From contig JAGYPB010000009.1 of assembly GCA_018399135.1 (NCBI GenBank), positions 1-64,000 on the forward strand: a stretch of DNA of 64,000 bases. Reading direction: 5' to 3'. This stretch comes from Deltaproteobacteria bacterium. GTDB taxonomy: Bacteria; Desulfobacterota; Desulfuromonadia; Desulfuromonadales; Geopsychrobacteraceae. The translations under genes were made by a program, and so were the position numbers. Positions within the stretch are counted from its first letter, which is position 1. Every line of letters begins with the position of its first letter. The notes under the pieces are model-generated. The model worked only from the letters and a program-made list of their open reading frames with translations. It did not search any database and had not been told where the DNA came from. Positions 41,409 to 51,903 of this stretch are shown one piece after another.

Positions 41409-42725
41409 ATGAAACACTATATTCTGGATACCAATGTTGTCCTTCACGATCCCCAGGCAATTTTTAAGTTTGATGACAATGTTGTCGTGCTTCCTTTGAC
41501 GGTGATAGAGGAAATTGATCGCTTCAAAAAAGATCAGAGTGAGACGGGGCGAAACGCTCGCCATATATCCCGGATGATCGATGGTTTCCGCTCCCGCGGT
41601 AAGCTGGTTGAAGGTGTCGGTCTGGATAACGGTGGCATCCTGAAGGTTGCTATCTATAGTCAGGAGTTCATGCTGAAGCTACCACCGGAGTTACGCGTTG
41701 ATCGCGGTGATAACCGGATTCTGGCCATAGCGAAGGATCTCATGGAGTCTTTGCCTGATGGTAGAGTGACCCTTGTCTCCAAAGATATCAACCTGCGGAT
41801 TAAGGCCGATACCATGGGGTTGCGGGCGGAGGATTTTTGGAATGACAAGGTGCCGGTGGATGAACTCTATACAGGTACGGTGGAACAGCTTGTCAGTAAA
41901 GAACTGGTTGATCAGTTTTATGAGCAAGGTTCTATTGCTGTTGCTGTGGATCTTTATGCCAATCAGGGGGTGACCCTGGTCGATGAAACCAACCCCTCTC
42001 ACACTGCTCTCGGACGTTATATTGCGGCTCAGCAGAAAATCGTTCCCTTGATCAAGGTTCCTAAAGAGGGAGTGTGGGGTATCCATCCGCGCAACCGTGA
42101 ACAGCAGTTTGCTTTTGACCTGCTGCTGAATGACGATGTTCAGCTGGTTTCCCTGGTCGGTAAGGCCGGCACCGGCAAGACTCTGCTGGCGATTGCTGCC
42201 GGCCTGCTTAAATCGGCAGACGAGGGAACCTATAACCGTCTGCTGATTTCGCGGCCGGTCTTCCCTATGGGGCGCGATCTCGGTTTTTTGCCGGGTGATA
42301 TTGAGGAAAAACTGGCACCCTGGATGCAACCGATTTTCGATAATGTTGAACTGTTATTGTCGTCTCAGGATGAGGGCGGTAAGCGCAAACGCGGCTATCG
42401 GGAGTTGATCGATCTTGGTTTGATGGAGATCGAGCCTCTAACCTACATCCGTGGACGTTCCATCCCCAAACAATATCTGATCGTCGATGAGGCACAGAAC
42501 CTGACCCCTCATGAAATCAAAACGATTATCAGTCGCGCCGGTGAGGGAACAAAAATCGTCTTGACCGGTGACCCCTATCAGATCGATAACCCTTATGTGG
42601 ATTCTGCCAGCAACGGGCTTTCCTTTTCGGTAGAGCGTCTCAAAGGTCAGGAACTTGTCGGCCACGTGACCTTGACCAAAGGGGAACGCTCGGCGTTGGC
42701 CGAGGTAGCTGCGAATTTGTTATGA
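41409..42725 (+). CDS. PhoH family ATPase with N-terminal PIN domain
   Basis: KHYILDTNVVLHDPQAIFKF; SLVGKAGTGKTLLAIAAGL, VDEAQNLTPHEIKTIISRAGEG. Confidence 0.94.
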   Translation: MKHYILDTNVVLHDPQAIFKFDDNVVVLPLTVIEEIDRFKKDQSETGRNARHISRMIDGFRSRGKLVEGVGLDNGGILKVAIYSQEFMLKLPPELRVDRGDNRILAIAKDLMESLPDGRVTLVSKDINLRIKADTMGLRAEDFWNDKVPVDELYTGTVEQLVSKELVDQFYEQGSIAVAVDLYANQGVTLVDETNPSHTALGRYIAAQQKIVPLIKVPKEGVWGIHPRNREQQFAFDLLLNDDVQLVSLVGKAGTGKTLLAIAAGLLKSADEGTYNRLLISRPVFPMGRDLGFLPGDIEEKLAPWMQPIFDNVELLLSSQDEGGKRKRGYRELIDLGLMEIEPLTYIRGRSIPKQYLIVDEAQNLTPHEIKTIISRAGEGTKIVLTGDPYQIDNPYVDSASNGLSFSVERLKGQELVGHVTLTKGERSALAEVAANLL

Positions 42726-42741
42726 TTTATAAGGTTCTGTA

Positions 42742-43755
42742 ATGTTACTGCTGGCTCTGGAAAGTTCCTGCGATGAGACCGCCGCTGCTATTGTTCGTAA
42801 TGGCCGTGAGATCCTGTCGAATATTATTTCGTCACAAATCGATCTTCATTCAATTTATGGTGGGGTGGTGCCGGAGCTGGCATCGCGCCGCCATCTGGAA
42901 GTGATTAATCCGCTGGTTGACGAAGCGCTGCAATGTGCTGGAGTAGCGGCTGGTGATCTTGAAGGGGTGGCCGTAACCAGTGGCCCCGGGTTGACCGGTG
43001 CTCTGCTGGTCGGCGTGTCATTTGCCAAAGCCTTTGCTTACGCCCTGAACATCCCGTTTATCGGGGTTCATCATATCGAAGCACATATCCAGGCGATTCA
43101 TCTTGAGCAGAAGGTCGTTTATCCGTTTCTCGGTGCAGCGGTTTCCGGTGGTCATACCCACCTGTATCGCGTTGATGGTATCGGCTCTTACCATTTGCTC
43201 GGACGCACTATTGATGACGCTGCCGGTGAAGCCTTTGATAAGGTAGCTAAAATGCTCGGGCTTGGTTATCCCGGTGGGCCGATTGTTGATAAGCTGGCTG
43301 CCAGGTACGATAGTGGTGATATTAAATTTCCGCGTCCCCTGCTCAATCGCGCCAATCACGATTTCAGTTTTTCCGGTTTGAAAACCGCTGTTCTCCAGCA
43401 TATCCAGGGGTTACAATCGCCTTTAAGTGAAGAGCAGATCGGACAAATTGCCAGTGCCTTTCAACAAGCTGCGGTCGATGTGCTCACCATCAAGATTTTA
43501 CGTGCGGCACAGCAGGAAGGACTGGAGCGGATTGTTGTTGCCGGTGGGGTTGCCTGTAATTCGGGGTTGCGTCAGCGTTTTGCCGATTTGGTTGCCGGGA
43601 CTGCGGTGCGAGTATATTTCCCCAAGCCCTTGTTATGCGCTGATAACGCGGCGATGATTGCTGTTGCTGCCGACTATTATTTAAGTCATGGCAAAAGATC
43701 CGGCTTTGACCTGAATGCCGTCTCAAGTTGGCCGCTGGAGCAGGTATCCCTTTGA
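42742..43755 (+). CDS. tsaD: tRNA N6-adenosine threonylcarbamoyltransferase
   Basis: LALESSCDETAAAIV, GVVPELASRRHLE, VSGGHTHLYRV. Confidence 0.96.
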   Translation: MLLLALESSCDETAAAIVRNGREILSNIISSQIDLHSIYGGVVPELASRRHLEVINPLVDEALQCAGVAAGDLEGVAVTSGPGLTGALLVGVSFAKAFAYALNIPFIGVHHIEAHIQAIHLEQKVVYPFLGAAVSGGHTHLYRVDGIGSYHLLGRTIDDAAGEAFDKVAKMLGLGYPGGPIVDKLAARYDSGDIKFPRPLLNRANHDFSFSGLKTAVLQHIQGLQSPLSEEQIGQIASAFQQAAVDVLTIKILRAAQQEGLERIVVAGGVACNSGLRQRFADLVAGTAVRVYFPKPLLCADNAAMIAVAADYYLSHGKRSGFDLNAVSSWPLEQVSL

Positions 43756-44282
43756 ACGATCCTTCCGACAATCGCTGGCAGCGTTTCGGTTTTTTTCGCC
43801 AGTTCAAACTTCATCTGATTCGTCTGGCACGCATCAAATCTTCTCCTGATGCCGTTGCCCGAGGGATGTCCCTTGGTGTTTTTATCGGATTTACGCCGTT
43901 TTTCGGTTTTCACATCCTGATTGCCCTGCTTTTTGCCTTTATTCTGCGTCAGAATAAGATTGCGACCTTCGTTGGGGTCTGGGTTACTAACCCGGTTACT
44001 GCACCATTTATTTACGCCCTTGAATATGAAACAGGTCGAATGTTGCTTGGTATGCCGCCTATTGGTATGGCTGTGTTCAGTCGCGAATTAACCTGGAATA
44101 CCGCGGTGCAGCTGGGTTTGCCGTTGGGTCTTGGTTCTGTTGTCCTTGGACTGCCGTTGGCAATGATCAGTTATGCGTTAACCCTGCGTTTTATCCCCTG
44201 GTTGCGCCAATATCGGATACCGCGCTGGCCAAAACCATTGCGCAAGCTGTTACCCGGCGACAACAAGAACGAGAAACCATGA
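43752..44282 (+). CDS. DUF2062 domain membrane protein
   Basis: ARGMSLGVFIGFTPFFGFHILIALLFAFILRQNKIATFVGVWVTNPVTAPFIY; TTG start overlapping the tsaD stop. Confidence 0.85.
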   Translation: MNDPSDNRWQRFGFFRQFKLHLIRLARIKSSPDAVARGMSLGVFIGFTPFFGFHILIALLFAFILRQNKIATFVGVWVTNPVTAPFIYALEYETGRMLLGMPPIGMAVFSRELTWNTAVQLGLPLGLGSVVLGLPLAMISYALTLRFIPWLRQYRIPRWPKPLRKLLPGDNKNEKP

Positions 44283-45079
44283 TTTATCAGACGAAAAAAC
44301 GTTTCGGCCAGCATTTTCTCCATGATCCAGTAGTGATTGACAAAATTATTTGCGCTGCCCGCCTCGAATCACATCAGCGTGTTGTCGAAATCGGCCCCGG
44401 CTTGGGTGTGCTTACTGACCAACTGCTTAAGAAAGCAGGTCGGGTTGAGGTAATGGAAATCGACCGCGACCTGATCGCGTTGCTGCACCAACGTCAGGAG
44501 AATCATCTGATTATCCATGAAGGTGACGTTCTTAAGCTGTCATGGTCTGACCTGCTGACGGACCCTCCCTACTCCCTGGTTGCTAACCTGCCTTATAATA
44601 TCTCCAGCCAAATTCTGTTTAAATTGCTGGATCATCGGCCCCTATTTGCCCGGATGGTGCTGATGTTTCAACGCGAAGTTGGCGAGCGTCTGATGGCTCA
44701 GCCTGGCACTAAAGATTATGGTATTCTGTCGGTACTGTGCCAACTCTGGTATGATATCAATAAGGTGGTGCTGGTTAAACCCGGAGCTTTTAATCCCCCT
44801 CCCAAGGTTGATTCCCTGGTGCTCTCGTTTCTTCCTCTGGCACAGCCGCGCGTTGATCCGGTTGACGAAGTCCTGTTTAAAAAACTGGTGAAGGGGGCTT
44901 TTACCCAGCGGCGTAAAACATTGCGCAACAGTTTGCTGGCCAGCGGGTTCAAAGCCGCAGATATCGATGTCGCTTTGGCTCTCGCGGTTGTTGATCCCGG
45001 TTGTCGCGGCGAAACCCTGAGCCTGCCGCAGTTTTCGGCCATGGCTAAAGCTTTTCTTGCTATAATGGTAGCTGAATAA
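44279..45079 (+). CDS. rsmA: 16S rRNA dimethyladenosine transferase
   Basis: KKRFGQHFLHDPVVIDKI, VVEIGPGLGVLTDQLL, VANLPYNISSQIL. Confidence 0.95.
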   Translation: MIYQTKKRFGQHFLHDPVVIDKIICAARLESHQRVVEIGPGLGVLTDQLLKKAGRVEVMEIDRDLIALLHQRQENHLIIHEGDVLKLSWSDLLTDPPYSLVANLPYNISSQILFKLLDHRPLFARMVLMFQREVGERLMAQPGTKDYGILSVLCQLWYDINKVVLVKPGAFNPPPKVDSLVLSFLPLAQPRVDPVDEVLFKKLVKGAFTQRRKTLRNSLLASGFKAADIDVALALAVVDPGCRGETLSLPQFSAMAKAFLAIMVAE

Positions 45080-45186
45080 AAGCTCGCAGTTCCTTGCGCA
45101 TCGCCGGTAGCTACTTTATATTTCATGGGTGCCAACGGTTAAGTCGGCAGTGAATACTGTTCTAATCACCAACAAAGGAGTCGGTA

Positions 45187-48100
45187 ATGAAGGTAACGGT
45201 TCTCAGTAGCGGATCCACCACAGAAAATGAACAGCTGTTTGAACCGGAGGCGATAAAAAAAGAATTACGACGACAGGGGCAAAAGACCCACCTCGATACC
45301 TTTGTTGCTCTGTCTGACGTATTGCGCAGTGAGATTCCTGAGCGTTTATTGACACAATTGAGCTTCGCCGAACTGACCCAGCAGTTGATTCAGGCCGGAA
45401 ACTTTCTTTTCGAACAGGAGCGGGAGGTCAGGGTTAAACTGATTCCCCTCAAAGACTCCGGGCACTATCGCCTGTTTACCAACTCTCCCGATGCCAATCA
45501 TATTTTTTCTACCCTGCAGGAATACCTGCACCGCAGGGCTTTGCAATTTCATGTGGTCTGTCATCCAATAATCTCTGTAGCAAGAACAAATGGAAAAATT
45601 GAAAGCCTTACTCATGCCTCCGATGAACTGCCACGTGAATCCTTTGTCTGGATGGAGCTTGAGCGGTTTGCTGAAGGACAGGTTGATGAGCTGGAATCAG
45701 CACTGCAAACAATTATTTCAGCTGCGCTGACCATCTATCGTGACCGTCCAGCCATGCTTGAAAACTTCGATGAACTTTTGCAACTTAAGGAATTTGCCAA
45801 TCATCAGGCCCTTTTTGAATGGTTGCAACAGGATAATTTCATCCCCGTTGCCACACGCAGCTTCACTTATGTTTCCGGTGACGATATCAGTGGCTTCAAA
45901 GAAGAAAAAAACAAAGCCCTGGGGTTGAAAGAATTCTATCTTGAGCCCTTCCATAAGGCCGACAAGCCGTTCACTCTGAATGTGGAAAAGGTTTTTACAC
46001 TGCTTGGTCATGGAAAAATTGTTGATGTTGAGCGAACCGAATTTCGCTGTCCCTTGCACCGTTTTGAGCGCCTGACCTATCTGGGATTCCGTGAGAAAAT
46101 CAAGGGCGGGTTTCGTGAATATTGCTTTTTTGGCTTTTATACCCAGAAAAGTATTGATGAAAACAGTTTTATGATTCCAGCATTGCGCCTGCGAATCGAG
46201 AGGGCACAGCAGCAGCTGAACATCGTGCGCGACAGTCACAACTATCGCAAGACGGTTCAGATCATCAACAGCTTCCCCAAAATTGAAATGTTTTTGATGG
46301 AAGAGGATGAACTGCGGCGTATGCTGCGCTCTTTTATTCAGATGCATCGCCAGGCCGGTGTTAAGGTTGTTGTTGCTCCAACTACGGCGGAGCAGGGTCT
46401 GACTCTGTTGTTGATTATGCCCAGTGAATATTATCTGCCTGAACATATCGAACGGCTTGAGGCTTACTTGCGCCGTTATTTCAAGGCGGTCAGCGTGGAT
46501 ATTCGTCTGATTCATGCCGCCTCTGATTATTTGACCCTCCACGTCAATTTACAGCTGCGCCAGAAAGAGGTTCAGGTCGATTTGCTGAAACTGGAACAAG
46601 GATTGACTCGTTTAACCATGCCGTGGAAGCTCCGTTTTCGCACCCTGCTGGAAAAAAACTTCAGCAGCGAATCCTTTGCTACCTGGGACACCTACATCAG
46701 GGCATTTGACAAAGATTATCGTGCGCGTAATGAGCCGCGCTTTGCTATCAGGGATCTGCGTAACATCGAAAAACTTCTCCATTTTCAGCAGGATGTTTTC
46801 GATTTGTGGGGGCCGTTCCATGATCAGCGTGATTATTTTCGCTTACAGTATTACAGTTTGAACCGATGTTACCTGAACGATCTGATGCCATATCTGCAGA
46901 ATCTCGATTTGTATGTACTGCATCAAGTCGATTCTGATCTGATGATCAACGATCAGCCGGTTTACATTAAAAGCTTTTCCGTGCGGGCAGATACCGTCAA
47001 AAGTTTGCCCATGGCACAGGTAAAAAAACAGCTGATCGAAACCCTGTGTGCGTTGAACAATAACGAAGTAGAGAATGATTATCTGCACAAGTTGTTACTG
47101 CCAACCGGGCTCTCATGGCGTCAGATCGATGTCTTCCGTGCCTATCGAAATTATTATCTGCAACTGGGAAGTCCTTTCTCCAAAAAAAGGGTAGCGGAAA
47201 CCCTGACCAATAATATTGCTGCAGCGCAGCTGTTGTATCGGTATTTTGAAGGACGGTTCAAACCGGCACCTGAGTGGGAAGATCCGATGGTGCGTGAACT
47301 TGAGGTGCTTTCTCCGGTGCGGCAGGAACTGGTCAATGTCTTGGAGGATGTTACCAATCCTAATGAGGACAAAATCCTGCGCACCCTGTTTAATCTGATT
47401 GACTCTACCATCCGCACCAACTTTTTTGTGCGCTGTGACAAGGATGACTACTTTATCTCCTTGAAAGTCAGCTCGCTGGGTGTCATTGATATGCCGGCAC
47501 CGCGACCGCTCTATGAGGTTTATGTCCATTCAGCACAGATAGAAGGGGTACATCTGCGCGGCGGCAAGGTGGCCCGTGGCGGTATCCGCTGGTCCGATCG
47601 ACCTGATGATTTCAGAACTGAGGTATTGGGACTGGTCAAGGCGCAGATGACCAAGAATGCGGTCATTGTGCCGGAAGGCTCCAAGGGGGGATTTGTTACC
47701 AAACGCATCAGTAATGATCGCGACCAGCAAGGGCAGATTGTCAAAGAAGCCTATCAGACTTTCATGCGTGGGTTGCTCGATATCACTGATAACCGTGTTG
47801 GTAAGGAGATTGTCAGTCCCAGCGGGGTGATCGCCTATGATGATTATGACCCCTATCTGGTGGTGGCAGCCGACAAAGGGACAGCGCATCTGTCTGATGT
47901 TGCTAATGCAATCAGCGAGTCCTATAACTTCTGGCTCGGTGACGCCTTCGCCAGTGGTGGCTCCCACGGTTATGACCATAAAAAACTGGGCATCACCGCC
48001 CGTGGTGCCTGGGAGAGCGTCAAACGCCTGTTCCGGGAGATGGGGCACGATATCCAGACTGAGCCCTTTACCGTGGTCGGTATCGGTGACATGAGTGGCG

Positions 48101-49944
48101 ACGTCTTTGGTAACGGCATGCTGTTATCGAATAAAATTCGTTTGCTTGCGGCCTTTGATCACCGCCATGTTTTCCTTGATCCCGATCCCGATCCGGAAAT
48201 TTCCTGGAATGAGCGTCAGCGTCTGTTTAATCTGCCGCGTTCAACCTGGGAAGACTACAGCAGTAACCTTATTTCTGCCGGCGGCGGTATTTACTCGCGT
48301 CAACTTAAAGAGATTCCCTTGAGCCCGCAGGTAGCCAAATGGCTTGGTGTGCGCCAGAGCAGTATTGACGTGCCCGGATTGCTCAAACTGTTGTTGACGG
48401 CACCGGTAGATTTGTTGTGGAACGGTGGTATTGGTACATATATCAAAGCCTCAAGTCAGAATCATGAAGAAGCAGGGGATCGGGTCAATGACGGGTTGCG
48501 TGCTGATGGTCTTGAGATCCGGGCCAGGGTGATAGGTGAGGGGGGCAACCTTGGGTTGACCCAGGCCGGGCGGATCGAGTTTGCTCTTAATGGCGGTCGG
48601 GTGAATACTGATGCTATCGACAACTCTGGTGGTGTTGACAGCTCTGATCACGAGGTCAACCTGAAGATCATGTTGCGTCTGTTGCGTCAGGAAAAGAAAG
48701 TTAAATCCCTTAAGGCGGGGTATGCTTTGCTGGAAGAGATTGAAGAGATTGTTTGCCAGGATGTTCTTGCCAACAACTATACCCAGACACTGTCTATCTC
48801 TCTAGATGAGATGCGCATTGAAAAAGATGTTGAACCGCACCTCGAATTGATCGATCGTTTAAGCCGTGCGGGCCTACTCGATCGCCGTGGCGAAGGATTA
48901 CCAAGCCGTAAAGATGTCGCATTGCGGCAACCTAACCGGTTGACTCGCCCGGAGCTGGCAGTTCTGTTGGCCTACAGCAAGATGTTCCTGTACCGCGGCC
49001 TGCTCGACGCAGAATTGCCGGACAATAAGGTAATAAAGCAGCTGCTGTATGATTATTTTCCGGGGGTTATTGGTGAGCGTTATGCTGACCAGCTGCCGCG
49101 TCATCCGCTGGCACGTGAAATTACTGCTACCATGCTGACCAACCGCGTGGTCGATCAGGCCGGCAGCGCTTTTTTGCAGACGGCCAGCCGTTTGACCGGG
49201 CGATCGCAAGTCAGTGTCGCCAATGCATATTTGATTTTTGATAGTCTGCTCAGTGGTAATGATTTGCGTCGGGCGATTTATGCTCTGGATAATCAGATGC
49301 CGGCAGCGCGTCAATATGAGCTGCTGCTGAGTCTGGAAAATATTCTGGCAACTTTCAGTGTTTTTGCCCTTGGCAATGGTATGGCCATCCCATCGACTAC
49401 CGCCGATCTCGAACGGATCAGCACCCAGTTGCATGACTACGCTGGTTTGTTGCCTAAGGTTCTGCCGGCCAATGTCTGGCAGGAATGTCGGCAACGTAAA
49501 AGCACGCTACAGAATGAAGGATTTACTCCCGACATTGCCTACAAAATTTCAGTGCTCGATAATCTGGTCGATTTTCTGCCGCTTTTGTGTATGGTTGACA
49601 GCTCCGGTCAGAGCCTTGAAACCCTGGCTCAGATCAAGGTTCTGGTCGATCAGCAGGTCAAGATAGATGTGCTGATGGAGCAACTGGCAAAAGTGCCGGT
49701 GCGTGACACCTGGGATCGTCAGGCCCGCGAGTCTTTGATCAGCAGTCTTCATGCCGTCAATGTTAAGCTGGTCTATCAAGTGGCGACGGAATCGGCAGAG
49801 CGCCCGGAAGCTTTTTTCAGCCAACGGCGTGCCAAACTGCGTTTCCTTGATAACGCCCGTCAATCCTTAATCGCCGAGGAACCACAGAATTTTCATCCTT
49901 TTTCGGTGCTGCTGCACAATCTTGAGGGGTTAGTAAGCTCCTGA
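45187..49944 (+). CDS. large NAD-specific glutamate dehydrogenase
   Basis: 1585-aa ORF; RGGIRWSDRPDDFRTEVLGLVKAQMTKNAVIVPEGSKGGFV, VVGIGDMSGDVFGNGMLLS. Confidence 0.93.
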   Translation: MKVTVLSSGSTTENEQLFEPEAIKKELRRQGQKTHLDTFVALSDVLRSEIPERLLTQLSFAELTQQLIQAGNFLFEQEREVRVKLIPLKDSGHYRLFTNSPDANHIFSTLQEYLHRRALQFHVVCHPIISVARTNGKIESLTHASDELPRESFVWMELERFAEGQVDELESALQTIISAALTIYRDRPAMLENFDELLQLKEFANHQALFEWLQQDNFIPVATRSFTYVSGDDISGFKEEKNKALGLKEFYLEPFHKADKPFTLNVEKVFTLLGHGKIVDVERTEFRCPLHRFERLTYLGFREKIKGGFREYCFFGFYTQKSIDENSFMIPALRLRIERAQQQLNIVRDSHNYRKTVQIINSFPKIEMFLMEEDELRRMLRSFIQMHRQAGVKVVVAPTTAEQGLTLLLIMPSEYYLPEHIERLEAYLRRYFKAVSVDIRLIHAASDYLTLHVNLQLRQKEVQVDLLKLEQGLTRLTMPWKLRFRTLLEKNFSSESFATWDTYIRAFDKDYRARNEPRFAIRDLRNIEKLLHFQQDVFDLWGPFHDQRDYFRLQYYSLNRCYLNDLMPYLQNLDLYVLHQVDSDLMINDQPVYIKSFSVRADTVKSLPMAQVKKQLIETLCALNNNEVENDYLHKLLLPTGLSWRQIDVFRAYRNYYLQLGSPFSKKRVAETLTNNIAAAQLLYRYFEGRFKPAPEWEDPMVRELEVLSPVRQELVNVLEDVTNPNEDKILRTLFNLIDSTIRTNFFVRCDKDDYFISLKVSSLGVIDMPAPRPLYEVYVHSAQIEGVHLRGGKVARGGIRWSDRPDDFRTEVLGLVKAQMTKNAVIVPEGSKGGFVTKRISNDRDQQGQIVKEAYQTFMRGLLDITDNRVGKEIVSPSGVIAYDDYDPYLVVAADKGTAHLSDVANAISESYNFWLGDAFASGGSHGYDHKKLGITARGAWESVKRLFREMGHDIQTEPFTVVGIGDMSGDVFGNGMLLSNKIRLLAAFDHRHVFLDPDPDPEISWNERQRLFNLPRSTWEDYSSNLISAGGGIYSRQLKEIPLSPQVAKWLGVRQSSIDVPGLLKLLLTAPVDLLWNGGIGTYIKASSQNHEEAGDRVNDGLRADGLEIRARVIGEGGNLGLTQAGRIEFALNGGRVNTDAIDNSGGVDSSDHEVNLKIMLRLLRQEKKVKSLKAGYALLEEIEEIVCQDVLANNYTQTLSISLDEMRIEKDVEPHLELIDRLSRAGLLDRRGEGLPSRKDVALRQPNRLTRPELAVLLAYSKMFLYRGLLDAELPDNKVIKQLLYDYFPGVIGERYADQLPRHPLAREITATMLTNRVVDQAGSAFLQTASRLTGRSQVSVANAYLIFDSLLSGNDLRRAIYALDNQMPAARQYELLLSLENILATFSVFALGNGMAIPSTTADLERISTQLHDYAGLLPKVLPANVWQECRQRKSTLQNEGFTPDIAYKISVLDNLVDFLPLLCMVDSSGQSLETLAQIKVLVDQQVKIDVLMEQLAKVPVRDTWDRQARESLISSLHAVNVKLVYQVATESAERPEAFFSQRRAKLRFLDNARQSLIAEEPQNFHPFSVLLHNLEGLVSS

Positions 49945-50162
49945 TGTTAAAAAAGCTGATGGACAGGTTTTTCCCCTCTGTGTTATATCCGGGACAATTT
50001 TACCGGAAAGGGTGATGGTAGTATCTATCTGCAGCCATTGAATGAGTGTGTAAGTAATAATCATAGAGACCCGGAACTTGTGCTGGAGTCTTGCTTGGAC
50101 GCATAATCTGTCAATAAAACGCCTGGATCTTTACGACCGGGACGAAATGGTATCCTTTTCAG

Positions 50163-50215
50163 CGAAGCTTGGTGCTTCGACTGTTGCCTTTCGTTACGAC
50201 GGAGGGCTTTTTTTA
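50163..50215 (+). promoter_or_regulatory. Candidate structured leader/attenuator upstream of panB
   Basis: CGAAGC-ttggt-GCTTCG hairpin then GCCTTTcgttacgacGGAGGGC followed by 7 T, about 20 nt before the panB ATG. Confidence 0.5.
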
Positions 50216-50234
50216 TTTGAAACACAGGATCTGT

Positions 50235-51041
50235 ATGGTGGAAAAAAGAAAAAACATTCTTGATATTGCCCGTATGAAACAGGACAAGAGCAAGATTGCT
50301 GTCCTGACTGCCTACGATTATCCCTTTGCCCGTCTGATGGACGAAGCGGGCATCGATATTATTCTGGTCGGTGATTCGGTTGGATCGGTGGTGTCCGGGT
50401 ATGATAACACCCTGCCGGTTACCCTGGACGAAATGATCTACCATACCAAAGCTGTCATGCGTGGCAGTCGCCAGGCTCTGGTGGTGACTGATATGCCTTT
50501 TATGTCCTATCAGACCGATATTCGCGATGCCCGTATCAATGCTGGTCGTTTGATCAAGGAGGGTGGCGCACAGGCGGTCAAACTCGAAGGTGGCGTGCTG
50601 ATGGCGGCTACTATCCGTGCATTGGTCGATATTGATATCCCGGTTGTTGGTCATATTGGTCTGACGCCACAGTCGATCCATCGCATGGGCGGTTTTCGGG
50701 TGCAGGGACGGGTGGAGGAGCAGGCCCAACAATTGATTGCAGACGCCCGAGCGGTAGAAGAAGCTGGCGCTTTTGCTCTGGTAATGGAGGGCATACCGGC
50801 ACTGTTGGCGCGTGAAATTACCCGCCTGCTGACGATTCCCACCATTGGTATCGGTGCCGGAGTCGGCTGCGATGGGCAAGTCCTGGTGATTCATGATTTG
50901 CTGGGACTGTATGATAAATATGCACCCAAGTTTGTCAAACGCTATGTCGATGTGGCTCCGTTGATTACGCGTGGCATCGAGGACTACATTCACGAAGTCA
51001 AAGAGGGTATGTTCCCGACTGATGATCACTCCTTCAAATAG
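50235..51041 (+). CDS. panB: 3-methyl-2-oxobutanoate hydroxymethyltransferase
   Basis: [55 protein letters not shown]. Confidence 0.95.
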   Translation: MVEKRKNILDIARMKQDKSKIAVLTAYDYPFARLMDEAGIDIILVGDSVGSVVSGYDNTLPVTLDEMIYHTKAVMRGSRQALVVTDMPFMSYQTDIRDARINAGRLIKEGGAQAVKLEGGVLMAATIRALVDIDIPVVGHIGLTPQSIHRMGGFRVQGRVEEQAQQLIADARAVEEAGAFALVMEGIPALLAREITRLLTIPTIGIGAGVGCDGQVLVIHDLLGLYDKYAPKFVKRYVDVAPLITRGIEDYIHEVKEGMFPTDDHSFK

Positions 51042-51051
51042 GTGTTAAAGG

Positions 51052-51903
51052 ATGGAGATTGTTGAATCGATCGAATTGATGCAGCAGCGCATGGCGAGAA
51101 CTCGGGCTGCCGGTTCCACCATCGCCTTTGTGCCCACCATGGGGTTTCTCCACGATGGTCATCTGTCACTGCTCAAAGAGGGGCGGCGGCGTAGTGATCT
51201 GCTGGTGCTCTCCATTTTTGTTAATCCAACCCAGTTTGGGCAGGGTGAAGATTTTGATGATTACCCGCGCGATTTCCAGCAGGACTGTGTTCTGGCCCAA
51301 TCAGCCGGTGTCGACATAATTTTCACCCCAACTGCAATGGCTATGTATTCGACTGGCTATGCCACCGAGGTCAATGTCAGTGGCATCACCTCCGGGCTCT
51401 GCGGTGCCAGCCGGCCAACCCACTTTCGCGGGGTCTGCACGGTTGTCACCAAGCTGTTCAATATTGTTCAACCGCATATTGCCCTGTTTGGATCCAAGGA
51501 TTTTCAACAACTGGCAGTGGTAAAAAGGATGACCCGGGATCTTAATCTGCCGATTGAGATCGTCGGGATGGCAATTTACCGTGAAACAGATGGTCTGGCA
51601 ATGAGCTCGCGCAATGTCTATCTCAATTCCGAGCAGCGCTGCCAGGCACTGGCCTTGTCACAAGGGATCACGCTGGCGCAGGATATGGTCAAACAGGGGG
51701 AGGCGGAGGCTGGGGCTGTTCTTGCTGCCGTTTCCAGTCACCTGGGTGCTCAGTCACTGATTCGTCCGGATTATATTGCTGTCTGTCACCAATCAACCCT
51801 TGAACCACAGCAGCAGATCGATAAAGATTCAGTGCTGCTTATCGCTGCTTTTGTTGGTTCCACACGCCTGATTGACAACGGCTATCTGATGGATGCGTCA
51901 TGA
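51052..51903 (+). CDS. panC: pantoate--beta-alanine ligase
   Basis: FVPTMGFLHDGHLSLLKEGR, FVNPTQFGQGEDFDDYPRD, LFGSKDFQQLAVVKRM. Confidence 0.95.
   Translation: MEIVESIELMQQRMARTRAAGSTIAFVPTMGFLHDGHLSLLKEGRRRSDLLVLSIFVNPTQFGQGEDFDDYPRDFQQDCVLAQSAGVDIIFTPTAMAMYSTGYATEVNVSGITSGLCGASRPTHFRGVCTVVTKLFNIVQPHIALFGSKDFQQLAVVKRMTRDLNLPIEIVGMAIYRETDGLAMSSRNVYLNSEQRCQALALSQGITLAQDMVKQGEAEAGAVLAAVSSHLGAQSLIRPDYIAVCHQSTLEPQQQIDKDSVLLIAAFVGSTRLIDNGYLMDAS

Noticed and set aside
45718-46542. 274-aa minus-strand ORF within the NAD-GDH gene
   Set aside because: Antisense to a conserved gene, low-information composition, no start-site support.
50061-51029. 322-aa minus-strand ORF opposite panB
   Set aside because: Mirror of a strongly conserved coding gene; no domain-like sequence.
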